A stretch of DNA of 64,000 nt from an uncultured Bartonella sp. (GTDB taxonomy: Bacteria > Pseudomonadota > Alphaproteobacteria > Rhizobiales > Rhizobiaceae): positions 124,001 through 188,000 of the forward strand of contig NZ_CALYPR010000001.1 in the NCBI RefSeq assembly GCF_945277285.1, read 5' to 3'. The position numbers were made by a program, and so were the translations under genes. The notes below the pieces were generated by a model. That model made no database searches and was not told the origin of the DNA. It worked only from the letters and a program-made list of their open reading frames with translations. Shown here piece after piece: positions 9,284 through 17,875 of the stretch. Position 1 is the stretch's first letter. Each line of letters begins with the position of its first letter.

Positions 9284-10327
9284 ATGGCTATGGCGAGCAA
9301 GACAATTCTATGCCTGCGCGAAAAAAACAGTAATCTGCGTGACCGCGAATTTGTAAAGTCAATCGGAATTACAGAGGTGGAGTTAGTTGCTGCTTTTGCT
9401 ACGATAGGTAAAGCAGAACGACTGAAAGTCGATGTACCACTTTTCCTCAAAAATGCCCACCGACTTGGAGAAATCATGGCATTAACCCGCAATGACTATG
9501 CGGTAAGTGAAAAAAAAGGCCATTTTCAAAACGTCTTTCCCGGTAGCGAGATTTCTATGACACTGGGACAAATTGACCTGCGGATTTTCCAGAATAACTG
9601 GAAATTTGCCTTTACCAGAGAAATGGTTATCCATGACCGGACAATAAGAAGTCTGCAATTTTTTGATGCTTATGGAGAAGCAGTATTTAAACTTTATCCC
9701 GAGCCTACTACCAATCTCGATGAATGGGACAGACTCATCGTTCTACTTGCCAACGATGCGCCAACGGATTCTATTGAAGTTTTACCGCCCGGCCCAAAGA
9801 ATGACTCTACTTCGCACAATGCCGATATAGAAGAATTTCGTAATCGTTGGCGGCAAATGACCGATGTGCATCAACTCCACAATATATTGAAAGAGTTGAA
9901 AATCGGCCGCCATGACGCTGTAAAATTTGTTGGCAGTGAATTTGCTAACGAAGTGAGAACGGATTCGGTTGAAATTTTGCTACAACGGGCAGTTGAAAAA
10001 CAAGTGCCTGTTATGTGTTTTGTCGGCAATAAAGGGTGTATTCAGATTTTCACCGGCCAAGTTGAAAAGCTGAAAAAAATTGACGGTTGGTTCAATATTC
10101 TTGATGAAAAATTTCACCTTCATTTGCTGACATCGGGCATTTCACGCGTCTGGCATGTGCGCAAACCCACCAGTGACGGTTATATAAATTCGCTTGAAGT
10201 TTTTGATGACAACGGTGAGATGGTTATCCAATTTTTCGGTAAGCGCAGCGCCGGTGAACCGGAATGCGAAGCTTGGCGAAACATATTGGCCGGATTGCCG
10301 CAATTGGCGGTAACTGTTTTGGCGTAA
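9284..10327 (+). CDS. hmuS: Hemin-degrading factor HemS/HmuS
   Basis: Encodes 347 aa, typical for the HemS/ChuS/HmuS family. These cytoplasmic proteins bind imported heme, and in several species they break it down to release iron. The two internally similar halves are visible: a block around VFPGSEISMTLGQIDLRIFQNNWKFAF in the first half and a matching block around GWFNILDEKFHLHLLTSGISRVWHVRKP in the second. Both halves include a 'FDAYGEAVFKLYP'-like strand (FFDAYGEAV, VFDDNGEMV). A GAGG box precedes the ATG. It sits between hemP and the ABC importer genes. Confidence 0.93.
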   Translation: MAMASKTILCLREKNSNLRDREFVKSIGITEVELVAAFATIGKAERLKVDVPLFLKNAHRLGEIMALTRNDYAVSEKKGHFQNVFPGSEISMTLGQIDLRIFQNNWKFAFTREMVIHDRTIRSLQFFDAYGEAVFKLYPEPTTNLDEWDRLIVLLANDAPTDSIEVLPPGPKNDSTSHNADIEEFRNRWRQMTDVHQLHNILKELKIGRHDAVKFVGSEFANEVRTDSVEILLQRAVEKQVPVMCFVGNKGCIQIFTGQVEKLKKIDGWFNILDEKFHLHLLTSGISRVWHVRKPTSDGYINSLEVFDDNGEMVIQFFGKRSAGEPECEAWRNILAGLPQLAVTVLA

Positions 10328-10343
10328 CAGAAATAAAATAAAT

Positions 10344-11276
10344 ATGGCAAATAAATATTTTTTCTCTTTCCGGAATTTTTGCCGCGGCGATTGGCGGTTT
10401 GTTTTTCAAACCACGGCTCTTAACGCAGTAACAGCTCTGTTTTTCATAATGAGTACAACTGTGTCCATCGCCGTTGCCAAACCGGCAGATGAGTTTCCAG
10501 AAGGTGCAAAATTTATCTCGATTGGCGGTGCACTGACTGAAATTGTCTACGCTTTAGGGGCGGAAAAACAATTGCTTGCACGGGACACGACAAGTACTTA
10601 TCCGACCGACGCACAAAAACTTCCCGACGTTGGTTATATGCGAAATCTATCGTCAGAGGGAATTTTATCGCTTGAACCGGAAGCAATTCTATTAGACCAA
10701 GGTAGTGGCCCGGTTTCAACAATCGAAATACTCGAAAGCGCTGCTATTCCTGTAGTTGAAATACCAGAACATTACTCTCAGGAAGGTATCCGTGAAAAAA
10801 TTTCAAAAATTGGTCACGCTTTACATAAAGAAACAGAAGCGCAAGCTTTAATTAAAAAAGTTGATGATGAATTTGCAAAAAATAATGCACTTCTCAAAAA
10901 ATCTACAAAAACTAAACGCATTCTTTTCGTCCTAACTGTTCAAAATGGGCGTATGATGGCTGCCGGTAGGAACACCGCCGCCGACAGTATCATAAAACTT
11001 GCGGGCGCAACCAATGCAATAGAGGGGTATAATGGCTACAAACTTGTCACTGACGAGGCCATTATTGAGGCTGCTCCCGATCTTGTTTTGATGATGGGAC
11101 ATGCCGGTGTCAGTGCCACACCGGATGATATCTTCAACATACCGGCCATACAAACCACACCTGCCTATAAAAACAGGGCGGTAAAACAAATGGATGGCCT
11201 TTATCTGCTTGGTTTTGGCCCGCGTACGCCGCTTGCTGTACGTGAAGTCATCACGACACTCAATCGAGACGAATGA
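10344..11276 (+). CDS. hmuT: Periplasmic heme-binding protein of the HmuTUV importer
   Basis: Encodes 310 aa. It has an unusually long N-terminal region (about 48 residues, basic start, hydrophobic core, AVA cleavage site) and then a class III periplasmic binding fold. Motifs are ISIGGALTEIVYALGAEKQLLARDTTSTYP, LSLEPEAILLD and ILFVLTVQNGRMMAAGRNTAADSIIKLAG. It captures heme from the receptor and delivers it to HmuU. The gap to hmuS is 16 bp. An alternative start at the internal methionine (residue 36) would still leave a signal-like segment. Confidence 0.92.
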   Translation: MANKYFFSFRNFCRGDWRFVFQTTALNAVTALFFIMSTTVSIAVAKPADEFPEGAKFISIGGALTEIVYALGAEKQLLARDTTSTYPTDAQKLPDVGYMRNLSSEGILSLEPEAILLDQGSGPVSTIEILESAAIPVVEIPEHYSQEGIREKISKIGHALHKETEAQALIKKVDDEFAKNNALLKKSTKTKRILFVLTVQNGRMMAAGRNTAADSIIKLAGATNAIEGYNGYKLVTDEAIIEAAPDLVLMMGHAGVSATPDDIFNIPAIQTTPAYKNRAVKQMDGLYLLGFGPRTPLAVREVITTLNRDE

Positions 11277-11297
11277 TGACAAAGACGAGGTCTGACG

Positions 11298-11429
11298 ATG
11301 CCGTTTGTGATTAATGAGGAAAGCAAGCCGTTACAAGAAGAAAGCTGCAAAACAGTTTTATTGTTTTCTGTTATTGTTTCGCTTGCAACATTAACGTTTT
11401 TTTTCTGCCAGCAGAGCCAGTCAATATGA
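11298..11429 (+). CDS. 43-residue predicted single-pass membrane ORF between hmuT and hmuU
   Basis: The ATG at 11298 follows a GAGG box with 7-bp spacing. The ORF encodes 43 aa: a polar, glutamate-rich N-terminus (residues 1-18), one hydrophobic helix (about 19-37), and a short Gln/Ser tail. Its TGA at 11427-11429 overlaps the hmuU ATG at 11426 (ATGA), so translation would be coupled. I do not recognise a family. It could be a small partner of the permease, or a leader ORF that only serves coupling. The ribosome site and overlap are seen directly; a role in heme import is inferred. Confidence 0.55.
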   Translation: MPFVINEESKPLQEESCKTVLLFSVIVSLATLTFFFCQQSQSI

Positions 11430-12505
11430 CGATGTCATTGTTTCCGACCCGATCGGTAAAAGGCGACCGCAGCCGAACTGGCCGGTTGGCAATTTTTGTA
11501 TTAATTATCATACTTTTTATATCCATCTATTGCGGTCTCATTATTGGTGCTTACGATATCTCGGCTATTGATTTCATCAAAACAGTCAGCCAAAATGGAT
11601 TTGAGGCGAATGCTAAGACGCGCGACTATCTAGTCCTTGTCAATATCAGACCACCGCGTATCATATTAGCCGGACTGGTCGGGGCGGCACTTGCTGTTTC
11701 AGGGGTGCTTATGCAGGGGCTGTTTCGCAATCCTCTAGCCGATCCCGGAATTATGGGAGTTTCATCGGGAGCTGCTTTAGGCGCGGCGATGATGATTGTG
11801 CTATGCTCTTTCCTGCCATCAACTCTCATTGCTCTACTCGGCGGTTTCAACATCGCAGCCGGCGCATTTTTCGGTGGCTTGTGCACAACTACCCTTCTTT
11901 ATTATGTTGCAACGCGCAATGGCCGAACATCTATTGCCACAATGTTGCTTGCAGGCATTGCTTTGGGGGCTTTATGCGGCGCAGTATTAGGCCTGCTCAT
12001 TTTCATAGCCAATGATAATCAATTGCGCGACATTACATTCTGGAATCTCGGTTCTCTGGCGGGGGCTACATGGATGCGAGTAACAATAGCGTTTCCTTTT
12101 ATTGCTACCGGCTTATTTATTGCACCTTCCTTATCCAGAGCTTTGAATGCTTTATCGCTCAACGAAGCAGTGGCGGGACATTTGGGATTTCCTGTCCAGC
12201 GGGTTAAATATATAGCGATTTTTCTTGTGGCGTTTATGTGTGGTGGCGCGGTTGCGGTCAGTGGCAATATCGGATTTATCGGGATTATTGTGCCCCATAT
12301 CTTGCGTCTTACCATCGGACCAGATCACCGGTATCTTATCCCTTGTTCAGCGCTTCTGGGTGCTTCACTACTTATCTTGACCGACACTGTTTCGCGCACA
12401 ATCGTTGCCCCGGCTGAACTGCCAATCGGCATTATCACCTCTTTGATCGGCGGGCCATTTTTCCTATGGATCTTGCTTAAACAACGCGGAGTGGTCGATC
12501 AATGA
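11426..12505 (+). CDS. hmuU: Heme ABC transporter permease
   Basis: Encodes 359 aa of the FecCD/BtuC permease family, with about ten transmembrane helices. Recognisable blocks are NIRPPRIILAGLVGAALAVSGVLMQG, NPLADPGIMGVSSGAALGA, GNIGFIGIIVPHILR, and a C-terminal ELPIGIITSLIGGPFFLWIL. These are the conserved cytoplasmic gate and coupling regions. It moves heme or siderophore cargo across the inner membrane with HmuV. The start overlaps the stop of the 43-codon ORF, and the end overlaps hmuV by 4 bp. Confidence 0.95.
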   Translation: MTMSLFPTRSVKGDRSRTGRLAIFVLIIILFISIYCGLIIGAYDISAIDFIKTVSQNGFEANAKTRDYLVLVNIRPPRIILAGLVGAALAVSGVLMQGLFRNPLADPGIMGVSSGAALGAAMMIVLCSFLPSTLIALLGGFNIAAGAFFGGLCTTTLLYYVATRNGRTSIATMLLAGIALGALCGAVLGLLIFIANDNQLRDITFWNLGSLAGATWMRVTIAFPFIATGLFIAPSLSRALNALSLNEAVAGHLGFPVQRVKYIAIFLVAFMCGGAVAVSGNIGFIGIIVPHILRLTIGPDHRYLIPCSALLGASLLILTDTVSRTIVAPAELPIGIITSLIGGPFFLWILLKQRGVVDQ

Positions 12506-13296
12506 TTGAGGTGGAAAATCTTTCCCTTGTGCTCGGTAAAAGCGAAATACTGCACTCGATTTCATTTCACGCCAAAGCCGGACACCTCACCACGATCATC
12601 GGAACCAATGGTTCGGGCAAAACAACTCTGTTAAAAGCTCTCGGCGGCGAACTCGCTTATACCGGCAAAATAAAATTCAATGGCAATGATATTGCCACAA
12701 AAAAACCTTTAGAAATGGCTGCAATAAGAGCGGTACTACCGCAATCGGCAAGTTTGAGTTTTCGTTTTCTTGTTCGCGAAGTTGTCGCGCTTGGCCTTTC
12801 GACCAGCCTCCAGCCGAAGAAATTGCAAACATGTCTACCTGAAATGGCATTGGCAAAAGTAGATTTATCCGATTATGAAGCGAGATTTTATCAGGAGCTT
12901 TCTGGAGGTGAACAGGCACGTGTCCAACTTGCCCGTGTATTGTGCCAGATTTGGGAGCCGCTTATCGATAAACAACCCTGTTGGTTATTGTTAGACGAAC
13001 CGGTTGCCAGTCTGGACATCCATCATCAGATGGTCGTGATGGATATTGCCAAAAATTTTGCCCGCTCGGGTGGCGGTGTGCTCACAATTCTCCACGACCT
13101 TAATCTGGCTGCCCATTATAGTGACAAAATAATACTTCTTGACCATGGCAATATTGTCAGTGAAGGGGCTCCGGCAAAGGTTTTGACAACACCGACATTG
13201 CGCGAGCGCTATCATTGCAACTTGACGGTTAGCAAGCTTCCGCCCGAAGGAGTACCTTTTGTTTTGCCACAATCATTTTCCCCTCATGGATCTTGA
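12502..13296 (+). CDS. hmuV: Heme ABC transporter ATP-binding protein
   Basis: Encodes 264 aa. Energises heme import through HmuU. All nucleotide-binding motifs are intact: Walker A GTNGSGKTT (34-42), the LSGGEQARVQLARVL signature, Walker B WLLLDEP, and the switch histidine in LHDLNLA. The region between the signature and Walker B has the extra segment CQIWEPLIDKQPC, common in HmuV proteins. It overlaps hmuU by 4 bp and ends the operon, converging on the AhpD-like gene with only about 23 bp between stops. Confidence 0.95.
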   Translation: MIEVENLSLVLGKSEILHSISFHAKAGHLTTIIGTNGSGKTTLLKALGGELAYTGKIKFNGNDIATKKPLEMAAIRAVLPQSASLSFRFLVREVVALGLSTSLQPKKLQTCLPEMALAKVDLSDYEARFYQELSGGEQARVQLARVLCQIWEPLIDKQPCWLLLDEPVASLDIHHQMVVMDIAKNFARSGGGVLTILHDLNLAAHYSDKIILLDHGNIVSEGAPAKVLTTPTLRERYHCNLTVSKLPPEGVPFVLPQSFSPHGS

Positions 13297-13319
13297 TGTC
13301 AATTCATATCAAAAACACT

Positions 13320-13922
13320 TCAGATTACTGCCGGCTCCCCCAAAGACAGCATCAATCTGTTGGCCCAGTTAAAGAAACTGATTGCATGGATAACATCAAA
13401 TATCTCATTGTCGTCAAGACCGGCTGCACGAAGAGATTCAATTTCAGTGGATGAAAATGTCGATGGCGTTTCGCTCAATGAGGTTGCAGCAGAAATAATC
13501 GCATTCCAACGAGGATCAAAATCGGCTTTGACTCCATCATTGAGTAACCGGTCAATATCGCCTGCTCTTTTGGAATAGACAGCTGCATGACGGGCATGAA
13601 CCGAAGCGCAATAGATACATCCGTTAAACCGTGATGTTGCGGCGGCTGCCAGTTCTCTTTCGGCGCGTGGCAAACCATCTACCGTGTTATAAAATATATC
13701 CTTGTCAGTGCGTGTGCGTGCTTCCAATATATCTGGATCGCGGGCAAGAAGCCTGAAATAATCCGATTTTGCCCGTGCCGGTTCAACCAACGACTGACGC
13801 TCGCGCTCATTGAGCTCATCTTCAACAATGGGCGCAATCCATGGCAGCCAATCAAGATTGTCACGGTTAAATGTGACCGGTCTTTTATGTTTATTCGGCG
13901 AATTCTTCTGTTGTTCATTCAT
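13320..13922 (-). CDS. Alkylhydroperoxidase-domain (CMD/AhpD-like) protein
   Basis: Encodes 200 aa. The carboxymuconolactone decarboxylase fold carries the redox motif FNGCIYCASVHARHA, a C-x2-C-x3-H site like that of AhpD peroxidases. The preceding text (DKDIFYNTVDGLPRAERELAAAATS) matches proteins I know as the Avi_7169-type peroxidase family. It is the last gene of a three-gene minus-strand set with a CMD-like protein lacking that motif and a luciferase-like monooxygenase. A role in detoxifying or processing a peroxidised substrate of the monooxygenase is inference. Confidence 0.85.
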   Translation of the reverse strand: MNEQQKNSPNKHKRPVTFNRDNLDWLPWIAPIVEDELNERERQSLVEPARAKSDYFRLLARDPDILEARTRTDKDIFYNTVDGLPRAERELAAAATSRFNGCIYCASVHARHAAVYSKRAGDIDRLLNDGVKADFDPRWNAIISAATSLSETPSTFSSTEIESLRAAGLDDNEIFDVIHAISFFNWANRLMLSLGEPAVI

Positions 13923-13990
13923 TGGCGTCTACTTTCATTCTGCTGAAATGACTTTTCAAAAAGCGTGCGAATACGCACACCCCAAAACAC

Positions 13991-14569
13991 CTAACTGCTC
14001 TTCTGGATGCTAGCCAAAGGGCGCAGACCTATAGAAAGTCTTATCTGAAAACTTAAAAAAGCCACCAGTTGCGAAAGCGTGACAATTGTCTGATTATTCC
14101 ACCCCGCTTTTTCGAGCAATTGAAGATCGTTAGCCTCGCAATCACGCGGGTGGAACACCAGAAGATGGCTGTGGCTCAATGCAGCCGCTAATCTTTTTCC
14201 CAACTGTTTTTCAAGTTCTGCCCCGGCTGTCCATGTTTTTCCAACAGCGTTTTCTTTTGTCAATGGGCCATCCGGATATCTGCCAAATGGCCCGGTACTT
14301 TTGGCCTCTTCAGCGGCTTTCTCGATAATCTGCGACCATTCTGGTATCAATTTCTTGAGCTGCTGATCGTAAAACACAATAGAGTTTTCAAACTCGTGCA
14401 ATCGCGAAACAAATGTTGCAATTGCCAAACGATCTTTCAATGGAAAATCCTTGTCCTCCAGAAACAAAGCATTATAACTTTTTTGTGCCTGTTCTACTGT
14501 AATTGGCCGTCGCGTCCGCAAGTGTAACCTTTTTCCAACCAGCCCATCAATGACGTCCTCTTCAAGCAT
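13991..14569 (-). CDS. CMD-domain-like protein without the Cys pair
   Basis: Encodes 192 aa. The C-terminal part (LEKAGWNNQTIVTLSQLVAFLSFQIRLSIGLRPL) reads like the second half of an AhpD/CMD fold. It resembles proteins known as the Avi_7170 CMD family, which accompany the Avi_7169-type peroxidase. No C-x2-C is present; the only cysteine near the expected place is in HPRDCEAND. It probably partners the redox-active neighbour 68 bp downstream rather than acting as a peroxidase itself. Function is uncharacterised. Confidence 0.7.
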   Translation of the reverse strand: MLEEDVIDGLVGKRLHLRTRRPITVEQAQKSYNALFLEDKDFPLKDRLAIATFVSRLHEFENSIVFYDQQLKKLIPEWSQIIEKAAEEAKSTGPFGRYPDGPLTKENAVGKTWTAGAELEKQLGKRLAAALSHSHLLVFHPRDCEANDLQLLEKAGWNNQTIVTLSQLVAFLSFQIRLSIGLRPLASIQKSS

Positions 14570-14608
14570 TTGCTTATTTCCTTATATCCAAAACCCGATC
14601 AGTCCTGT

Positions 14609-15619
14609 TTAATGATGTGAAAGCGACAAACCCAGTGCTGGCGCAACTTCGCTCGCAGTTAATTCCAAGGATTTCAAAATGTCTTCATGTGGCGGATCAA
14701 TGGAGTGGACTTGAAAAACAATATCTGTCGCACGGTGCAAAGACGTGTCTTTTTTCAATGAAGCAATGACATCTTCTGGCGTTCCAACATGTTGGTCGAA
14801 GGCCACAATAAGATCTTCAATTGAATTACTTTTTAAATTTGTCAGCGTTTTTCCCAAACGTTTGGCCGCTTTTTTCAAGCCCTTTTCGGCCAGTTCCAGA
14901 GCATGTGCACGATCATGCGATACAAATAAACTGCGCGAAGCCATAATGCGCGGTTTCATACCTTTTGGAAGTGCGGCAAGATAAGCATCAATGATCGGAT
15001 TTTGTATGTCATCAAGCGATGCATCAGGATTGTCCGTTGGCCTTGGCTGCGTCCGTGACAACATTAAACCGTCGCCGGCTTCGCCAGCAAGCTTGCCACC
15101 GAATGGCGAAAATGTTGCCATCCAGAATCGTCGTAAAAGATGGGGAGCGGCAGGATAAAGTCGGTTGCCGTCCAGAAGATCTTCTCCCGAAAATGCCTGC
15201 CGCAAAACATTAAGATGACTTGCATAAACCTCGCCGCGTTTATCAGGATCAACACCAAAGACTTCAAATGACTCGCGCGTGCCACCGGTCCCGAAGCCGA
15301 GTTCCAAACGTCCATTTGATAAAAGATCAAACACTGCAGCATCTTCTGCCACACGCACCGGATTTTCCATCGGCAAGGTTATGACTCCTGTGCCTAGTTT
15401 TATCCTTTTGGTTTTGGCTGCAATATTGGACAGAAAAACAAACGGCGAAGGCAGGCCTCCTTCAGCGGGATGAAAATGGTGTTGGGCAACCCAAGCTGTA
15501 ACAAACCCCAGTTTTTCTGCATACATAATTTGCTCTTCAGCCAAACGATAGCGCTTTCCAGCCGGCACCGCATCAAGCAGGCGTGAAAAAAAGCCAAGCG
15601 TCCTTTGATTATCGGTCAT
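14609..15619 (-). CDS. Luciferase-like FMN-dependent monooxygenase (KPN_01858-type)
   Basis: Encodes 336 aa of the bacterial luciferase-like (LLM) TIM-barrel family. Motifs are LGFVTAWVAQHHFHPAEGG, IKLGTGVITLPMENPVRVAEDAAVFD and GRLELGFGTGG. It should use reduced FMN and oxygen to hydroxylate a small substrate. I chose ATG 15619 because a GGA box lies 8 bp before it; an ATG three codons upstream lacks room for one. With the two CMD-like genes downstream it forms a recurring three-gene set seen in unrelated proteobacteria. The substrate is unknown. Confidence 0.85.
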   Translation of the reverse strand: MTDNQRTLGFFSRLLDAVPAGKRYRLAEEQIMYAEKLGFVTAWVAQHHFHPAEGGLPSPFVFLSNIAAKTKRIKLGTGVITLPMENPVRVAEDAAVFDLLSNGRLELGFGTGGTRESFEVFGVDPDKRGEVYASHLNVLRQAFSGEDLLDGNRLYPAAPHLLRRFWMATFSPFGGKLAGEAGDGLMLSRTQPRPTDNPDASLDDIQNPIIDAYLAALPKGMKPRIMASRSLFVSHDRAHALELAEKGLKKAAKRLGKTLTNLKSNSIEDLIVAFDQHVGTPEDVIASLKKDTSLHRATDIVFQVHSIDPPHEDILKSLELTASEVAPALGLSLSHH

Positions 15620-15628
15620 AGTAATCAT

Positions 15629-16305
15629 CCGTTCAAAATCAATTTAGTGGAAAATCTTTTTCGTGGTTAAAAATCCTAACCAATCGACGGATGTCAGACA
15701 AAGAATGAATTTGTTGTTTTTTTCTATTTTATAAAAATTAACTGGAATAACCTTTATTATTTTTAGAAAAATTATCCATATGCAACGTTTTCAAGTTCCC
15801 GCTCTGTTGCTTCACTTATAAAAATAAATTATTATAACATTGTATTCATGTATAAACTAATATATCTTTAAATTAAATACCTAAGTAAATAACTATTATA
15901 TATAATAAAAATTAAAAAATAATTTTATAAAAATCAAAATCATATTTTAATTATTTTTAACGCGATCATAAAATTTTTAACTATCGTTTTACCGCAGACA
16001 ATATCCATAAATAATATTAACAGTTAGAAAATACTACGCCGTCATTTTAACCGAATCTCCAAATATTTTCTCAATTCATTAATATTTATCATATGTGTCT
16101 GACTTCATATTTATCTTTTTCTAACCGTAAATTCTTTGATTTTAGTAATCAACTTTACAACGAAACATAGCAACTAGCGAACCTCTCAAGGTCTAAAAAT
16201 GGGTAGTAACACACGAAAAGCCAAATACCGATAAATTAGTTTTCCGTTGTTTTTTTAAAATTAGCTAATAATCGCACCAAAAAGATTGCTTATGGAGCGG
16301 TAGCA
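15629..16305. other. 677-bp AT-rich gene-free region
   Basis: I see no convincing coding sequence, RNA gene or hairpin. From about 15760 to 16150 the sequence is almost entirely A and T, far more extreme than the coding DNA around it. It separates the monooxygenase set from an unrecognised lipoprotein gene and probably contains both promoters. Such blocks are typical targets for silencers such as MucR, encoded at 60637-61074. Confidence 0.6.
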
Positions 16306-16932
16306 GTGATCCAATATAAATTTAATAATAAATTTTTATTATTATTATTTATTCTATTATTGGGCGGTTGCGGAACTAATCAACAAAAGTTACAACCCAG
16401 TCTTTCATCACAAACCCTTGCAAAAGCAATAAATTCTCCAACGCCGCTAGCTATCACTGCTTTTGAAAAAATTTGTATCAACAATGCATCTTCCGCAGAC
16501 GAAATGATAAAAGCAGCCAAAGCCTATAGCGTGGGCAACGTGACAACCAAAACACATCGGTTCAAGGGAGAATCTGTTAGTGTCACAAGTATGATGACTA
16601 CTGATAATACTATGGAGTTTGTTATTTATGCTCCAACCATGGATTGTCAGGTTAGAGCTTCGACGGGTAAATCCTTAATTATTTCAGCACTGTTTTTAGA
16701 CAGTTATAACGATGAAGCAAAAATGCTGGATGTGAAACTGGGCATAATGTTGGTCAACAAATTTGGAAATAGTATTACTGTCTCCAGAGAAGTAAAAAAC
16801 GTATCAGGTCCGACGAATAACCGCGTCATATCATATGGACCGACTTACGCACGTTATGACAATGGTAAGTTAATAAGATATTCTCTCAAACCTAAAGAAA
16901 GCCAAAATATTTTAGATCTTAGTCACGAATGA
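16306..16932 (+). CDS. Unrecognised lipoprotein
   Basis: Encodes 208 aa from a GTG start at 16306, with GGAG 8 bp upstream. An ATG at 16292 runs into a stop at once. The N-terminus is a lipoprotein signal: lysines, a leucine-rich core, then the lipobox LLGGC with the acylated cysteine at about residue 22. The mature part is rich in Ser, Thr, Asn and Lys and has two cysteines (CINN, MDCQV) that could pair. No known domain is visible. Codon usage is more AT-rich than in the housekeeping genes, and AT-rich deserts flank it, which suggests transferred or fast-evolving DNA. Confidence 0.6.
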   Translation: MIQYKFNNKFLLLLFILLLGGCGTNQQKLQPSLSSQTLAKAINSPTPLAITAFEKICINNASSADEMIKAAKAYSVGNVTTKTHRFKGESVSVTSMMTTDNTMEFVIYAPTMDCQVRASTGKSLIISALFLDSYNDEAKMLDVKLGIMLVNKFGNSITVSREVKNVSGPTNNRVISYGPTYARYDNGKLIRYSLKPKESQNILDLSHE

Positions 16933-17265
16933 CATTGAGACTCATGCTCAACAATAAAATTCAATTGAGGATAGTTCGCCTACTGTAGACAAACTAGTTA
17001 TTGTTTTAAATTCGTTATCGGCAAGCATGCGCATAGTTTCAAGTGAACAATGGTTTAGATTTGCTAGTTAAGATTCGAGAATAGTATTTGCCTACCTTAC
17101 CTTTATCATAAAAACTGTCGTTTAAGTTGGTACGCATATGTTATTGATTTTAAACAACTAAAATAAAACCAAGTTATACAAAATTTTATTGGGGGAAGAA
17201 ATGGGGGGCTATATTTCCAATAATTCAAATAACTTATTGTTTTTAAACGAATTTATCTTGAAATA
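16933..17265. other. AT-rich gene-free region before tRNA-Ser
   Basis: About 330 bp between the lipoprotein gene and the 3' end of tRNA-Ser. No ORF with a ribosome site, no hairpin and no repeat of the tRNA 3' end was found. Nothing else is recognised. Confidence 0.5.
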
Positions 17266-17356
17266 TGGCGGAGAAGAAGGGATTCGAACCCTCGAGAGCT
17301 TTTTGAGCCCTACTCCCTTAGCAGGGGAGCGCCTTCGACCACTCGGCCACCTCTCC
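17266..17356 (-). tRNA. tRNA-Ser (GCT anticodon)
   Basis: The minus strand reads a complete class II tRNA. The acceptor stem starts GGAGAGG and pairs with CTTCTCC. The D arm follows, then an anticodon stem CTCCC/GGGAG closing the loop CTGCTAA. This gives anticodon GCT, which reads AGC and AGU serine codons. A long variable arm and a T loop GGTTCGAATCC follow, then a discriminator G and an encoded CCA (17266-17268). The long variable arm is diagnostic for tRNA-Ser. Confidence 0.95.
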
Positions 17357-17875
17357 AAGAACGGCCAATAAACATTCTTTCACAGAAGTTCAAGCGATTT
17401 TCATAAATTTTACGAATTTTATGCGCAATTACCGGCTAAGACCTTGCCATAACCAATTGTCATTTTAACAATAATTAACAATAATAAGTGATTTCAAGTT
17501 TTATCACACCAAATGTTCATAATCTGCGTCAAATATCTATCATCTCTTTAGCAAGAAAAATACGAATCAAACCAAGGTTTATAAGTCGTCCACAAGAATA
17601 GTTAAAAAAGTTAACTGAAAAAACATAGTTAATAATCCACAAACAAAACACGTCCTTTAATTCATTTTCGTGTCTTTTTTGCAACATCTGAACATTATAC
17701 TAAACACAAAACCTCCGTTTTCGCGTTTTCACAGTTGAATCAAAAGAGATGTTCGGTATGTTCGACCTATGAAGAAGGAGCGCTTGTGTGCCACTTTTTC
17801 GGTTAAGGGGATCGGGCTTCAGCTATCTGAACTTCGTGAACCCGACCCAATTTTAACTTTGACTGGAGGTCAGAT
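17357..17875. other. Promoter and leader region of the porin gene
   Basis: A 519-bp region between the tRNA and the porin gene without a coding sequence. The part up to about 17700 is AT-rich. The last 130 bp are of ordinary composition and hold a structured leader (17808-17848) and a strong GGAGGT ribosome site at 17864-17869. A highly expressed porin would be expected to have such a leader. Confidence 0.6.
17808..17848 (+). promoter_or_regulatory. Hairpin in the porin mRNA leader
   Basis: The 5' arm GGGATCGGGCTTC pairs with the 3' arm GAACCCGACCC with two single-base bulges, ending about 16 bp before the GGAGGT ribosome site. A competing small hairpin TTCAG-N4-CTGAA uses part of the 5' arm. 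The arrangement could stabilise the mRNA or modulate translation. Pairing is seen in the sequence; any regulatory role is inferred. Confidence 0.45.

Noticed and set aside
17189..17371. 60-codon ORF crossing the tRNA gene
   Set aside because: Most of it is the reverse strand of tRNA-Ser, which is a real structural RNA. It has no protein similarity.
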